DNA of 64,000 bases from Timema cristinae (GCA_039000515.1 JBCFYV010000012.1:127292132-127356131), one strand, 5' to 3'. Positions 30,701 through 42,628 are shown, counted from the stretch's first letter. Notes: a model not told the origin generated them from the letters alone. A program made the numbers and translations.

Positions 30701-33228
30701 GAACTACTAGTAAGACTGTAGTAACTATAACAACATGTAGTGAGATCTATTGTTCACAGAACTACTAGTAAGACTGTAGTAACTATAATAACATGGAGGG
30801 AAGTCTACTGTTCACAGAACTACTAGTAAGACTGTAGTAACGATAATAACATGGAGGAAGGTCTACTGTTCACAGAACTACTAGTAATACTGTAGTAACG
30901 ATAATAACATGGAGGGAGGTCTACTGTTCACAAGAACTACTAGTAAGACTGTAGTAACGATAATAACATGGAGGGAGGTCTACTGTTCACAGAACTACTA
31001 GTAAGACTGTAGTAACGATAATAACATGGAGGAAGGTCTACTGTTCATAGAACTACTAGTAAGACTGTAGTAACTATAATAACATGGAGGGAGGTCCACT
31101 GTTCACAGAACTACTAGCAAGACTGTAGTAACTATAACAACATGTAGTGAGATCTATTGTTCACAGAACTACTAGTAAGACTGTAATAACGATAATAACA
31201 TGGAGGAAGGTCTACTGTTCACAGAACTACTAGTAAGACTGTAGTAACTATAATAACATGGAGGGAGGTCTACTGTTCACAGAACTACTAGTAAGACTGT
31301 AGTAACTATAACAACATGTAGTGAGATCTATTGTTCACAGAACTACTAGTAAGACTGTAGTAACGATAATAACATGGAGGAAGGTCTACTGTTCACAGAA
31401 CTACTAGTAAGACTGTAGTAACGATAGTAACATGGAGGGAGGTCTACTGTTCACAGAACTACTAGTAAGACTGTAGTAACGATAATAACATGGAGGAGGT
31501 CTACTGTCCACAGAACTACTAGTTAAGACTGTAGTAACGATAATAACATGGAGGGAGGTCTACTGTTCACAGAACTACTAGTAAAGACTGTAGTAACTAT
31601 AATAACATGGAGGGAGGTCTACTGTTCTCAGAACTACTAGTAAGACTGTAGTAACGATAATAACATGGAGGGAGGTCCACTGTTCATAGAACTACTAGTA
31701 AGACTGTAGTAACGATAGTAACATGGAGGGAGGTCTACTGTTCACAGAAACTACTAGTAAGACTGTAGTAACGATAGTAACATGGAGGGAGGTCTACTGT
31801 TCACAGAACTACTAGTAAGACTGTAGTAACGATAATAACATGGAGGGAGGTCTACTGTTCACAGAACTACTAGTAAGACTGTAGTAACGATAATAACATG
31901 GAGGGAGGTCTACTGTTCACAGAACTACTAGTAAGACTGTAGTAACTATAATAACATGGAGGGAGGTCTACTGTTCACAGAACTACTAGTAAGACTCTAG
32001 TAACGATAATAACATGGAGCGAGGTCTACTGTTCTCAGAACTACTAGTAAGACTGTAGTAACGATAATAACATGGAGAGAGGTCTACTGTTCTCAGAACT
32101 ACTAGTAAGACTGTAGTAACGATAATAACATGGAGGGAGGTCCACTGTTCATAGAACTACTAGTAAGACTGTAGTAACGATAGTAACATGGAGGGAGGTC
32201 TACTGTTCACAGAACTACTAGTAAGACTGTAGTAACGATAGTAACATGGAGGGAGGTCTACTGTTCACAGAACTACTAGTAAGACTCTAGTAACGATAAT
32301 AACATGGAGCGAGGTCTACTGTTCTCAGAACTACTAGTAAGACTGTAGTAACGATAATAACATGGAGAGAGGTCTACTGTTCTCAGAACTACTAGTAAGA
32401 CTGTAGTAACGATAATAACATGGAGGAGGTCTACTGTTCACAGAACTACTATAAGACTGTAGTAAACGATAATAACATGGAGGGAGGTCTACTGTTCACA
32501 GAACTACTAGTAAGACTGTAGTAACGATAATAACATGGAGAGAGGTCTACTGTTCTCAGAACTACTAGTAAGACTGTAGTAACGATAATAACATGGAGGG
32601 AGGTCTACTGTTCACAGAACTACTAGTAAGAGTGTATAACGATAGTAACATGGAGGAGGTCTACTGTTCATAGAACTACTAGTAATACTGTAGTAACGAT
32701 AATAACATGGAGGGAGGTCTACTGTTCACAGAACTACTAGTAAGACTGTAGTAACTATAATAACATGGAGGGAGGTCTACTGTTCACAGAACTACTAGTA
32801 AGAGTGTAGTAACGATAGTAACATGGAGGGAGGTCTACTGTTCATAGAACTACTAGTAATACTGTAGTAACGATAATAACATGGAGGGAGGTCTAACTGT
32901 TCACAGAACTACTAGTAAGACTTTTAGTAACTATAACAACATGTAGTGAGATCTATTGTTCACAAGAACTACTAGTAATACTGTAGTAACTATAACAACA
33001 TGTAGTGAGATCTATTGTTCACAGAACTACTAGTAAGACTGTAGTAACGAAATAACATGGAGAGAGGTCTACTGTTCTCAGAACTACTAGTAAGACTGTA
33101 GTAACGATAATAACAAGGAGTGAGGTCTACTGTTCACAGAACTACTAGTAAGACTGTAGTAACGATAATAACATGGAGGGAGGTCTACTGTTCACAGAAC
33201 TACTAGTAAGACTGTAGTAACGATTCTT
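27765..33228. repeat. Large 58-bp minisatellite with higher-order structure
   Basis: About 94 copies of a 58-bp unit: GACTGTAGTAACGATAATAA, CATGGAGGGAGGTCTACTGT, TCACAGAACTACTAGTAA. Several unit types alternate: B has ACTATAACAACATGTAGTGA; C has GGAAGGTCTACTGTTCATAG; D has ACTCTAGTAACG with GGAGCGAGG and TTCTCAG; E has GGAGAGAGG and TTCTCAG. B units recur every three units near 28351, 28524, 28698 and 28872. D-E pairs recur near 29320, 29670, 29960, 31990 and 32290. This is the largest single feature of the window and lies between the two P450 genes. Confidence 0.96.
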
Positions 33229-33717
33229 ACTGTTATCAAAAGAATCGATCTTAATATCACGATTCCCTATAACTTGATTATTAGCTCTCAATGAAAGTAC
33301 TTGCAGCATTCAGAATAAGTAGTGATCGAATATCTCTTATATTAGTGTATTTGCTACATATTTTGATTCAGTTGACGGTATTTGGTGAATTTATAAAAAT
33401 TGTGCTTTCTACCATTGTTTTTATACCCTTTTTTTAAATTATTTGACTCAATGAGGATTATTTTAAGGCAAAAATACATATTTTATAATGTAATTTCTTG
33501 TAATTTTAGTAATTTGATCAAATATACTTTGTATTTGGTAAACGGATCTTTTTCTTTTTTAAAAAATACGAACTTTTGTATCATTACTTTTTTTTTGACG
33601 TTGAATAAATGTTTTTAAAGGAGGCTGTATGCTTGGAAAAATAATTAATAGGAAATGTTCAAGAATCAAAATCGATAATCGAAGAATTGAGGTTGAACTC
33701 AATAAACGGAATCGAGA
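33229..33717. other. AT-rich spacer, no gene seen
   Basis: Short spacer between two arrays. A 72-codon open frame (33400-33618) is Phe/Ile-rich as expected from AT-rich DNA and is not supported. Confidence 0.5.
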
Positions 33718-33952
33718 AAATAAGGTATCGTGACATCTGTAAGAAATAAGGTATCGTGACATCTGTAAGAAATAAGGTATCGTGACATCTGTAAGAAATA
33801 AGGTATCGTGACATCTGTAAGAAATAAGGTATCGTGACATCTGTAAGAAATAAGGTATCGTGACATCTGTAAGAAATAAGGTATCGTGACATCTGTAAAA
33901 AATAAGGTATCGTGACATCTGTAAGAAATAAGGTATCGTGACATCTGTATGA
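33718..33952. repeat. 26-bp minisatellite
   Basis: Nine copies of AAGGTATCGTGACATCTGTA, AGAAAT, almost without variation, so the expansion is probably recent. Confidence 0.95.
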
Positions 33953-35535
33953 TAAATATTGCCATTAGCTCGCGTTCTATCCCCAACCTCCCCCCTGCAC
34001 TTACACCTGGAGGCCCTTGAATTTTACTGATCTACGCTAATCTTGTTTGTAAGTCGGGTCCCCAAAAATAGCCTTGTGTCCGAAAAGACGACGTTAATTG
34101 TTCAAATTAACGGGTAGATCTCATGTGTGAGTGTGGCCTTGAGTGTGTCGTCCGAACACGTTCGTTTGGTCGACTTGTGGAACCGCTCCGCAGACCGGAA
34201 CAAGCGATGAAAGCAACCGCTCTTGTGGCGGAGGGAGGGGGTGGGACCGCTCTGATGATAGAGGGAGGGGGAGGTGGGAGCGCTACCACTGCGCTATCAC
34301 AGGCCATTCAAACTCTGAATGTTAGCGACGACACGAACATCATCCAGTGCCAGTTCCTTTGACAAGAGCCCAAGAAATAAAGCAGGTAGATCAATAGACG
34401 TACTATTAGATTTGTTGGGAAATTTGGAAATCAGGGTTTACCCCCAGCTCTTTTTGACTCACTATAATATATCGGAACTTAAATAATTATGGTAGAATTT
34501 TGGTACAAAAATATTGTTAGAAAATAAAACACATTTTTAGGTCAACATTGATAACATTTTACTTTACTAATAATATTATCTTATAGCTATTGATACTATC
34601 TGTCAAACGTGACGGCTGCAGATCACATGGCTTGACGTATGGATGTATGGAAATTGTTTTAGTAAATTTTAAAACTCATAAAAGTGCCTTCCTATATAAA
34701 TTTGACTCTAGGTCTGCTGAATAGTTATATTTGATTATCAACTCTTTGGCACTTAGCTTAAGTACTTTTCAAAAATTAAGTTCATATTTAAATCTTTAAT
34801 TTTGTCCCACTTTTATCAATTTGACTGATATTTCTGTTAACTTTTTAACCACCAAGGACTGGCACTCTTTTATCGAACTATATTTCAAAAAATAGGCTAC
34901 TAGTAGACTCAGAACGAGATGTTAGTGATATCTCAAGGAACTAATTAATGTGTCGATGCTGAATTTGAAACATATCAGTTTAATAAATTAGATTTTAAAA
35001 TTTTATAATTTTGTTGCCACTTAAAAAACTTATCAAACTCTACAGTGGTGCTAATAGTGATATCATAGTTGAAATAGAAGTATCACAATTTATATATAAA
35101 TTACAGGTTAACAAGTGTACTTTGTTTATTAGAAATTGTTTAGTAAAATTTTAATTTACAGGTCAAACAACATATTTAGGGGAAAATATTTTTAACCGAT
35201 TTCAAACTAATTTATTGTTTAATGTTTGCTGCAGGACACTAAGTCAAGATGTCGTTCAAATTACTTGGTAAAGAATGGCGAAATTTTGAAAATAATCTGG
35301 TCTATATAGATTTTTAGGTCGTCAAAGAAACTTAAAGCTTTTACCTACAGTAATAAACTCTTAAACAAGAGACACATTTTGAGAGTGGCTTTAAAACCAA
35401 TAACTGTGTGATTGTGTAGACAATACATCTTAGACCAAATATCAATTAAACTGTATTTTGATCTAATTTGTTGCACACATACTGGAAATAACTTGTCCAT
35501 TACAATCATCAATCATTGTCTCCAGCCTGTGGCAG
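33953..35535. other. Spacer with one copy of repeat family X
   Basis: At 34100-34370 the sequence is GC-richer and open on both strands for 60-80 codons (a GGGGG-rich patch), without a recognisable product. At about 34530-34680 there is an inverted copy of family X. The rest is AT-rich with no gene seen. Confidence 0.5.
34530..34680 (-). repeat. Dispersed repeat family X, copy 2 (inverted)
   Basis: The core CAAACGTGACGGCTGCAGAT, CACATGGCTTGACGTATGGA is the reverse complement of the core at 23985-24035, with the AT-rich flank on the expected side. Confidence 0.65.
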
Positions 35536-35539
35536 GGTT

Positions 35540-36306
35540 AGGCTGGTATAGTTCCCCATTCTCCTCCTAGGCTGGTATAGTTCCTTCATTCTCTCCTTAG
35601 GCTGGTATAGTTCCTCCATTCTCCTCCTTAGGCTGGTATAGTTCCTCCATTCTCCTCCTTGGGCTGGTATAGTTCCTCCATTCTCCTCCTTAGACTGGTA
35701 TAGTTCCTCCATTCTCCTCCTTAGGCTGGTATAGTTCCTCATTCTCCTCCTTAGGCTGGTATAGTTCCTTCATTCTCCTCCTTAGGCTGGTATAGTTCCT
35801 CATTCCTCCTAGTGTATAGTTCCTCATTCTCCTCCTTAGGCTGGTATAGTTCCTCATTCTCCTCCTTAGGCTGGTATAGTTCCTCCATTCTCCTCCTAGG
35901 CTGGTATAGTTCCTTCCATTCTCCTCCTTAGGCTGGTATAGTTCCTCCATTCTCCTCCTTAGGCTGGTATAGTTCCTCCATTCTCCTCCTTAGGCTGGTA
36001 TAGTTCCTCCATTCTCCTCCTTCTTTAGGCTGGTATAGTTCCTCCATTCTCCTCCTTAGGCTGGTATAGTTCCTTCATTCTCCTCCTTAGGCTGGTATAG
36101 TTCCTCCATTCTCCTCCTTAGGCTGGTATAGTTCCTTCATTCTCCTCCTTAGGCTGGTATAGTTCCTCCATTCTCCTCCTTAGGCTGGTATAGTTCCTCC
36201 ATTCTCCTCCTTAGGCTGGTATAGTTCCTTCATTCTCCTCCTTAGGCTGGTATAGTTCCTCCATTCTCCTCCTTAGGCTGGTATAGTTCCTCCATTCTCC
36301 TCCTTT
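35540..36306. repeat. 31-bp minisatellite, pyrimidine-rich
   Basis: About 25 copies of CCTCCATTCTCCTCCTTAGG, CTGGTATAGTT. Copies at 35770-35880 have lost bases. CCTTAGG resembles a 3' splice site, but the array is intergenic. Confidence 0.95.
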
Positions 36307-36411
36307 AAGGGGGGGATGCGGGGATTGCGAGGTAAGGTCAGCTTATTAGCAGCTTTTATATACAAACTTTTTATTTCGCTAGAATAAACTATTTCTCCAG
36401 TAGAAACAAAG

Positions 36412-36562
36412 AGTTTGATTTTCTCCCAGTAGTGATATCAACACTTGTTGAATATCTGTTGAGGTTGTTCTCCAGTAGTGATATCAACACTTGTTGAATA
36501 TCTGTTGAGGTTGTTCTCCAGTAGTGATAGATATCAACACTTGTTGAATATCTGTTGAAAAA
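36412..36562. repeat. Three-copy 59-62-bp tandem repeat
   Basis: CTCCAGTAGTGATATCAACA, CTTGTTGAATATCTGTTGAG, GTTGTT repeated three times; the third copy has an extra GATA. Confidence 0.85.
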
Positions 36563-36737
36563 AGGTTTGATATAAAAACTGCTAAACCCTGGCCCTTTCT
36601 CCCCTCCCCTACATTGCTTCCATCCTGCTCTTTTCCACGGCACTTAACCTCAAATAACATGATCAACTAACATTGTAGTTTAGTTCATTGTTCATTATTA
36701 AGACACACAGATAATTTAACAAAACTTTTAAAATATA

Positions 36738-36850
36738 CTTCGGTGGCTGCATGGTCTAAGACGTCACTCTCACAATAGAATAGACTGCCGATGTTTCGCT
36801 CATGCGCTCTATCCACCAACCATTTGGACAGGAACGGATGTTACTAGATA
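36738..36850 (+). repeat. SINE head fragment
   Basis: TTCGGTGGCTGCATGGTCTA, AGACGTCACTCTC is box-A-like and matches the SINE heads at 12273 and 26078. The body is not recognisable beyond about 36800. Confidence 0.5.
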
Positions 36851-36854
36851 GCTG

Positions 36855-37326
36855 TTGCCCGCGGCTTTGCTCGCGTGGAACTTGATTATATACAAATACG
36901 AAAATATACATATGTATTTACAGATTAATTAAAAATATTACGTTACGTTGATGACCATAACTTGACCTCAGATCAAAAATAATGCAAGTCCGATACAAAC
37001 TTTCACCCCCCTTTTCATCCCTTATTAAATAAAATTTCCAAAATTCCTGAAACACGTATTTATTTGTTTTACGTCAATAACCGAAATACAAAATTTTGTT
37101 TATGTAACTTTCAAAATGACGGACTTTCATACATATTATCATCCCCTATTTTGACCCCTTTGGGGTGGAATTTTCTAAAATCCTTTCTTAGTGGGTGCCC
37201 ACATAACAAAATGAATATACAGTCCGAATTTCATGCTTGTAGCCTTGATAGTTTGCGCTCGGCGATGATGAATCAGTCAGTCAGTCATTCATTCAATCAG
37301 GACATGTTATTTTATAAGTATAGATA
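36855..37326 (+). mobile_element. Non-LTR-type 3' tail repeat (CCCGCGGCTTTGCTCGCGTGG family)
   Basis: It starts GTTGCCCGCGGCTTTGCTCG and holds two degenerate copies of a block (GTCC/GGAC..ACTTTCA..CATCCC.TATT..A) about 160 bp apart. It includes TTTTGACCCCTTTGGGGTGG and ends in TCAGTCAGTCAGTCATTCAT, then TTATAAGTATAGAT. This composite is a very common insect repeat that I associate with the 3' end of a non-LTR element; the clade is uncertain. No coding sequence remains. Confidence 0.65.
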
Positions 37327-37474
37327 ACGTACTGTTCAGGGGGTGGGTTGTGAACGGCTCCAAATGTTATAAACACAATATCAAAGATCTCCTGTAAAAC
37401 CCAACTTATTAACGTGAGGGGCTGTATTTATCCCTTTCATTCATATACAATTCACTTATTAAAAATAACCTGAA

Positions 37475-37620
37475 TCGTTGGACACGCGGACTCAACTTCA
37501 GGCCCATCTAGTCAGGTTTGCCAGTGACCATGAGGTCGGGGTTAGAATCCCAGCCAATCTACTGAGGATAGATTTGTTCGAGAACTTGCCTCCCCCCCCC
37601 CCCCCCATTACGACAACTGA
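37475..37620 (+). repeat. tRNA-like SINE fragment
   Basis: A box-B-like GGGGTTAGAATCCCAGCC at about 37540 lies after a degenerate head (GACACGCGGACTCAACTTC). It ends in a poly(C) run at about 37590. Confidence 0.4.
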
Positions 37621-38034
37621 ATGAGGATATTCCGGACGGATGTACAGACAAAACAACATCAGAGTCTGATGAAATTAGAAACAAACAAAACAATGGACCC
37701 ATCTCAAGGAAATGAGAGCTCCTCTTACTTAATACCGGTAACCTCGATTAGAGTCAAACCTTGGACTCCTCCAACACTTGAACAAAACACGAGTCGTGTC
37801 CAAGTAACGGAGCTTTGTGCAAAGCTCAGAGCAAGTCCACACGTTTCGCGCACATCTAGAACTCAACACCTTGTTCACGAGGTGGAGAACCCTGTCTTAA
37901 CTGAGACCAAACATTCACAACTGACGGCCTCAATATACAGGCTGCGGCTTCGGTGTTACATATCTGAGAGCTTTGACTCGACAATGCTTTTATTTAAACT
38001 AAAATTGTTTGATGCAACTAAAAAAATTCTCTAA
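37621..38034 (+). other. 137-codon open frame of unknown status
   Basis: An open frame starting MRIFRTDVQTKQHQSLMKLE and ending KLFDATKKIL, the longest non-repeat frame outside the P450 genes. It is Thr/Ser/Gln-rich in the middle with no transmembrane, signal or known motif. No clear promoter or splice context was seen and the upstream flank is a SINE fragment. It could be chance, a decayed mobile-element frame, or a small lineage-specific gene. Confidence 0.25.
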
Positions 38035-38729
38035 AAACTTGTTGTTTTCTGAAATGGTAACTTCCTCTTTTGAATATTTCTAAAATTTGAGATTTGTTAG
38101 CTCTTCTAAAATGCCTAAGTTTTATTCATTTCAAAATTATCATTTCGGTTCAGAATATTATCTCCATGACTCACTGATGAAAGAAATAGTTTTAGTATAT
38201 GAAAGATAGGCCTTGTATGATTTCACAAATCTTGCCCAAGAATTTTTTTGTTAGGCAATTATTTATCTAGAGTTGATGTGCAGTTTACAGAATGAAATCT
38301 TCCTCTATATAATTGGTTAACCACGGTAAGAACCTTTTAGAGCACACACAATTAAAATATGTAGCGTAACCAACAACTATCAACTTGTTATTCTATCCCT
38401 CAGCTGTTAAAACATGACATCTGTCAGAAGTGTCAGCTGCAAAAGACGGGGCTGTTGTTTGACCACGTGAAAGTATTCCTCGCAACTCTTCAGAGCTTCC
38501 TATGACAGTCACACAACAGACCGCTACTTGCCTGGGAAAAGTGCATGCTGGGAGTGGTTATCTGGCGTGTACAAGGATAATGATGTCCGTCTCTCATTAA
38601 AAGCTAATGAACTATAATAACATGGTTTTGTTGGTGCTTTCTCCCATTCAAGACCGCAATCACCCGTCGGGCGTACAGAGAAAGTGTAACGCTTGTTTAC
38701 TGGTACTAAACTCACTCTGATCCGACATG
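38035..38729. other. Spacer, no gene seen
   Basis: AT-rich spacer. CATCTGTCAGAAGTGTCAGC, TGCAAAA at about 38418 matches the CTGTCAGAAGTGACAGCTGC block at 56080, so family X debris is present. Confidence 0.45.
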
Positions 38730-38975
38730 CACCACTTCTGCTCAGAGAAACACCACTTCTGCTCAGAGAAACACCACTTCTGCTCAGAGAAACACCACTT
38801 CTGCTCAGAGAAACACCACTTCTGCTCAGAGAAACACAACTTATACTCAGACAAACACAACTTATACTCAGACAAACACCACTTATACTCAGACAAACAC
38901 CACTTATACTCAGACAAACACCACTTATACTCAGACAAACACCACTTATACTCAGACAAACACCACTTATACTCG
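38729..38975. repeat. 21-bp minisatellite in two homogeneous halves
   Basis: Five or six copies of CACTTCTGCTCAGAGAAACA, C are followed by seven copies of the variant CACTTATACTCAGACAAACA, C. The sharp switch near 38838 suggests two separate expansion events. Both strands are open because 21 is a multiple of three; no gene is implied. Confidence 0.94.
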
Positions 38976-39139
38976 AAAAGGCACGGCTTCTCCAAGGACA
39001 CGTTACTCAGGAACAGATTTAAGTAAGGTTCCGTGAAATAGAGTTGTTCAAACTAAATTAACTAATTTCAAACGTTATAAACCACAGTCCAAATTACATA
39101 GGAGCCTTTTCGAACATCTAGAAATGTTTATAGATCTAC

Positions 39140-39215
39140 CTTCACGTATTCATACGTCAAGTTATGTTGTCTGGAGTTCTCACATTTGACAAATTAGATA
39201 AATGTCAATGACTAA
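39140..39215 (+). repeat. Dispersed repeat family X, copy 3 (partial)
   Basis: GATCTACCTTCACGTATTCA, TACGTCAAGTTATGTTGTCT matches 23975-24010; the CTGCAGCTGTCAC part is diverged. Confidence 0.55.
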
Positions 39216-39284
39216 TAGTCAGCGCATTGTACTGCCCGTACTGCCCGTACTGCAACTTCAAAAATCGTAAAACATTGAAAGGAG

Positions 39285-39365
39285 ATTCCTTGTTTAGTAG
39301 ATTGTATAGATCTTAGTTAATCAAGTAGTCTAGTAGCGCTGTTATCAGTAGACAGAGATAACGAA
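39285..39365 (+). repeat. Dispersed repeat family Y, copy 1
   Basis: ATTGAAAGGAGATTCCTTGT, TTAGTAGATTGTATAGATCT, TAGTTAATCAAGTAGTCTAG, TAGCGCTG matches 58727-58800 collinearly. Class unknown. Confidence 0.55.
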
Positions 39366-39985
39366 TCATAGGGGCACATGAGCTGCCCAGTAGCAAAATT
39401 AGGGCTTTATTAAACTTTGAAGGCATAAATGCAGTGAATGTTACACAACATTTAATTGTTTTCTTATCGGAAGCTCAAACTGATGAAATGAGGACATTGA
39501 GGTTAGTGTGTTTGATTTCTGAAATAAACACTAATTTTTCTAGCAAGTATCCATACTAGTTTGAATTGAACTGATGTATCTTATTTCATTGTTTATTAAA
39601 ATGGGCTTTCATGAAAACAATTTAAATAGGCTCAAAGAAACAATGAAATAAAAGGAGTAACTTAGGGCTATGTTACATTGTTACAACTCTTAGAATTTTT
39701 CATTTGATTAAGTTGACTAAATTGAACAAAAAATAAGTTTTTTTACCCCTTTAACATTTTCAAATTTGGGTACATTTTTAAATTCGTAATTCAGTGTTTT
39801 GATTTGCATGAAATTTCGTATAACCATGTTGTTTAGAGTGCTGATTTCGAATTTGCCCTAAGTTATTCAATAAAATGTCAGGGGAAACCCCTTTACCCTC
39901 ACGCGCTAAATTACAATATGTTGTGAATAGTTTATTGACGAACCAGTATTAACCTTTTAGGGAAACCTCCATGAGGTTAAGAAGC
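39366..39985. other. AT-rich spacer, no gene seen
   Basis: No exon, RNA or repeat signal recognised. Confidence 0.5.
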
Positions 39986-39987
39986 AG

Positions 39988-40568
39988 GGCATTGGTGGAC
40001 AGGTATCAAAGAACTGTAGAAATATCGATACATTGGTAGACAGGTATCAAAGAACTGTAGAAATATCCATACATTGGTAGACAGGTATCAAAGAACTGTA
40101 GAAATATCGATACATTGGTGGACAGGTATCAAAGAACTGTAGAAATATCGATACATTGGTAGACAGGTATCAAAGAACTGTAGAAATATCGATACATTGG
40201 TGGACAGGTATCAAAGAACTGTAGAAATATCGATACATTGGTAGACAGGTATCAAAGAACTGTAGAAATATCGATACATTGGTGGACAGGTATCAAAGAA
40301 CTGTAGAAATATCGATACATTGGTAGACAGGTATCAAAGAACTGTAGAAATATCGATACATTGGTAGACAGGTATCAAAGAACTGTAGAAATATCGATAC
40401 ATTGGTGGACAGGTATCAAAGAACTGTAGAAATATCGATACATTGGTAGACAGGTATCAAAGAACTGTAGAAATATCGATACATTGGTAGACAGGTATCA
40501 AAGAACTGTAGAAATATCGATACATTGGTGGACAGGTATCAAAGAACTGTAGAAATATCGATACATTC
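39988..40568. repeat. 41-bp minisatellite, very homogeneous
   Basis: About 14 copies of CATTGGTAGACAGGTATCAA, AGAACTGTAGAAATATCGAT, A. Almost the only variation is TAGACAGG versus TGGACAGG. Low divergence implies recent spread. Confidence 0.96.
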
Positions 40569-40712
40569 AATTTTTTATTGCTTTATTTTACAGTTGAAAG
40601 TGTTTTAAACAAACATGGCCCAATTGATAATATTTTGATAAAGTGACGAGCGAGTTCTAAAGCCCAGGGAGCTTTTTAGTCAAATATTGCTTCCAAGTGT
40701 GTTATAATAAAG

Positions 40713-41342
40713 CAGCGGTTTCCAATCTGAGGGTCGCAACGTGTCTTGGGTCGGGTTTTAGCTCTAAATTTACTTTTTCAGGGATTCTAATGATTGTAGG
40801 AATATGCGTAATTCTAATAGAAATATAAGTTGTTAAAGTGCTAAAAACGACCTAGTTACTGCTTAGGGTCCTTTTGGTTATTACATTCTGATATCTTCTT
40901 GCTGACTTGTTTACGGTGGCAGCCTTGTAATGCTGCTAGCATAATATAAGATAACCCCCCAACCCCCGCTTGTTGGTTCTATTTTACTACATATTAGTCG
41001 CATGTGATCATTATTATAAGCAACTTATAATAATTAAAACAATCATTAGTGGACATGCGGGTTTAATGTCACGCTCTTTTGGTTTGGTTTGTTGGCGAAG
41101 TTGAAGTAAGGATACTAATTCTGACCAGGGGTAGTTTATCCTAATATCCCTCCAAGCGAATAAGGGTACATTTCCTATCAATTTTACCTGCTATAGTTAA
41201 ATGTAGATAGTCCGGGCTGGTAGTATTACACAGTGAAAAAACTTAAAAACCAGGATTTTAATGCTTTTTGGTTATCAAAGTGTCGCGCTGGCCTCAGAGA
41301 CAAAAGTTGTGGTCATAAAATACAAAATATTGGAAACCGCTG
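40713..41342. mobile_element. hAT-type MITE with 8-bp target duplication
   Basis: The terminal inverted repeats are perfect for 14 bases (CAGCGGTTTCCAAT at both ends, read inward). A perfect 8-bp duplication, TAATAAAG, flanks it at 40705-40712 and 41343-41350. The 630-bp interior has no transposase frame. Its ends differ from those of the element at 4961, so it belongs to another hAT subfamily. Confidence 0.92.
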
Positions 41343-41350
41343 TAATAAAG

Positions 41351-42200
41351 TCAGTCAAATCTTTTAACCTAAAATTCACGATTTGAACGATATCTGCAAA
41401 TATAAATAATTCAAGGCTTGATTATCACCCCAAATTAAAAAATATATTCTGGAAGCCTTGTGCCCTCCCCTTCTTCCCCTTTCCCCCGGCCCAGTTCTCA
41501 ACACCCTGCACGTCACTAGATAATAAATGAAGGGCGCAAGGTAAGAGATGTTAAATGTCCCAATATTATGAGACAGCCCACAGCTGACAGGCTCCAACAT
41601 GACTGAGGTAACTCCTCGTGGAAACCAGGTGGAGGGGGGGGAGGGGTGTTGACCTTTGACCCATAGTAACTGACCTTCTCAACACCACGTAACACACGTG
41701 TCGTATGTTGGACAACACAATGTGTGTTATACTAGTCTTGACTTTCATGTGTGGCGTGCTAACATGTCGACAAGCTCGGAATGTGTACAGTACAGTGTTG
41801 TCTACTGTACCTGAATCTACAGACATTACATAGGTACACTCCGTTCACACTGAAATGTCGCAGTCTTACTTTGATTGTTTCCACTATGTTGTAGCTTATA
41901 AGATAGAGTCATAGTGTAATCAGTCAAGGTAAGACTGCTACCTTGCTTGGTTCCACTATGTTGTAGCATGTAAACATGTCAAACAACCTTTAGCGTATAA
42001 TATATGAAAATTTGGTAAATTAAAAATGCTAGATTGACGCGAGACTCGACCCAGGACCCCTTGGCCTAGCTCACCAAGTGAGCTAACGAGGAGTCTTCCC
42101 GCCAGTCTTACTCCTAGTTTGCAAATGAACATACAAGATACTTGGTACGGAGTATCCGTAACTAAATATCGTTTCCATCTTCCAAAGCCTCACCAGTATT
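41351..42200. other. Spacer upstream of P450 gene 2, no gene seen
   Basis: A tRNA-like minus-strand fragment at about 42036-42105 (CGAGACTCGACCCAGGACCC with a following head) is the only recognisable item. Open frames on the minus strand here have no known content. Confidence 0.5.
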
Positions 42201-42265
42201 TCTTTTAACACTGCGTTTTACTAACCGTTCGGGTTGAACATTTATATACTAATTACATTAATAGT
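42201..42265 (-). repeat. SINE 3'-end fragment
   Basis: CACTGCGTTTTACTAACCGT, TCGGGTTGAACATTTATATA, CTAATTACATTAATAG matches the 3' part of the SINE at 8462-8526. Confidence 0.6.
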
Positions 42266-42269
42266 TTTA

Positions 42270-42535
42270 GGCATTAGGTTGGGACATGTCAGTCTGGGAC
42301 ATGTCAGTCTAGGAGGACATGTCAGTCTAGGACATGTCAGTCTAGGAGGACATGTCAGTCTAGGAGGACATGTCAGTCTAGGAGGACATGTCAGTCTAGG
42401 AGGACATGTCAGTCTAGGAGGACATGTCAGTCTAGGACATGTCAGTCTAGGAGGACATGTCAGTCTAGGAGGACATGTCAGTCTAGGAGGACATGTCAGT
42501 CTAGGAGGACATGTCAGTTTAGGACATGTCAGGGC
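42270..42535. repeat. 18-bp minisatellite just upstream of P450 gene 2
   Basis: About 16 copies of GGACATGTCAGTCTAGGA or its 15-base form without a GGA. It ends 94 bases before the proposed start codon, so it probably lies in the promoter or 5' leader. The palindromic GACATGTC core is a perfect 8-base inverted repeat in each unit. Confidence 0.94.
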
Positions 42536-42628
42536 CGCAGCTAAAGGGAGTGTTTGCATATGTGCCTGTACCTCTGTCAGTTTGTTTGTACCTCTGTCAG
42601 TTTGTTTGTACCGCTGTGCAGGGCAGCA

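Noticed and set aside
27765..33228. CRISPR-like appearance of regular repeats
   Set aside because: Units are contiguous with no unique spacers, and the context is a eukaryotic genome.
34123..34362. Overlapping frames on both strands in a GC-rich patch
   Set aside because: Gly/Pro-rich low-complexity translations from G-runs; no motif or splice context.
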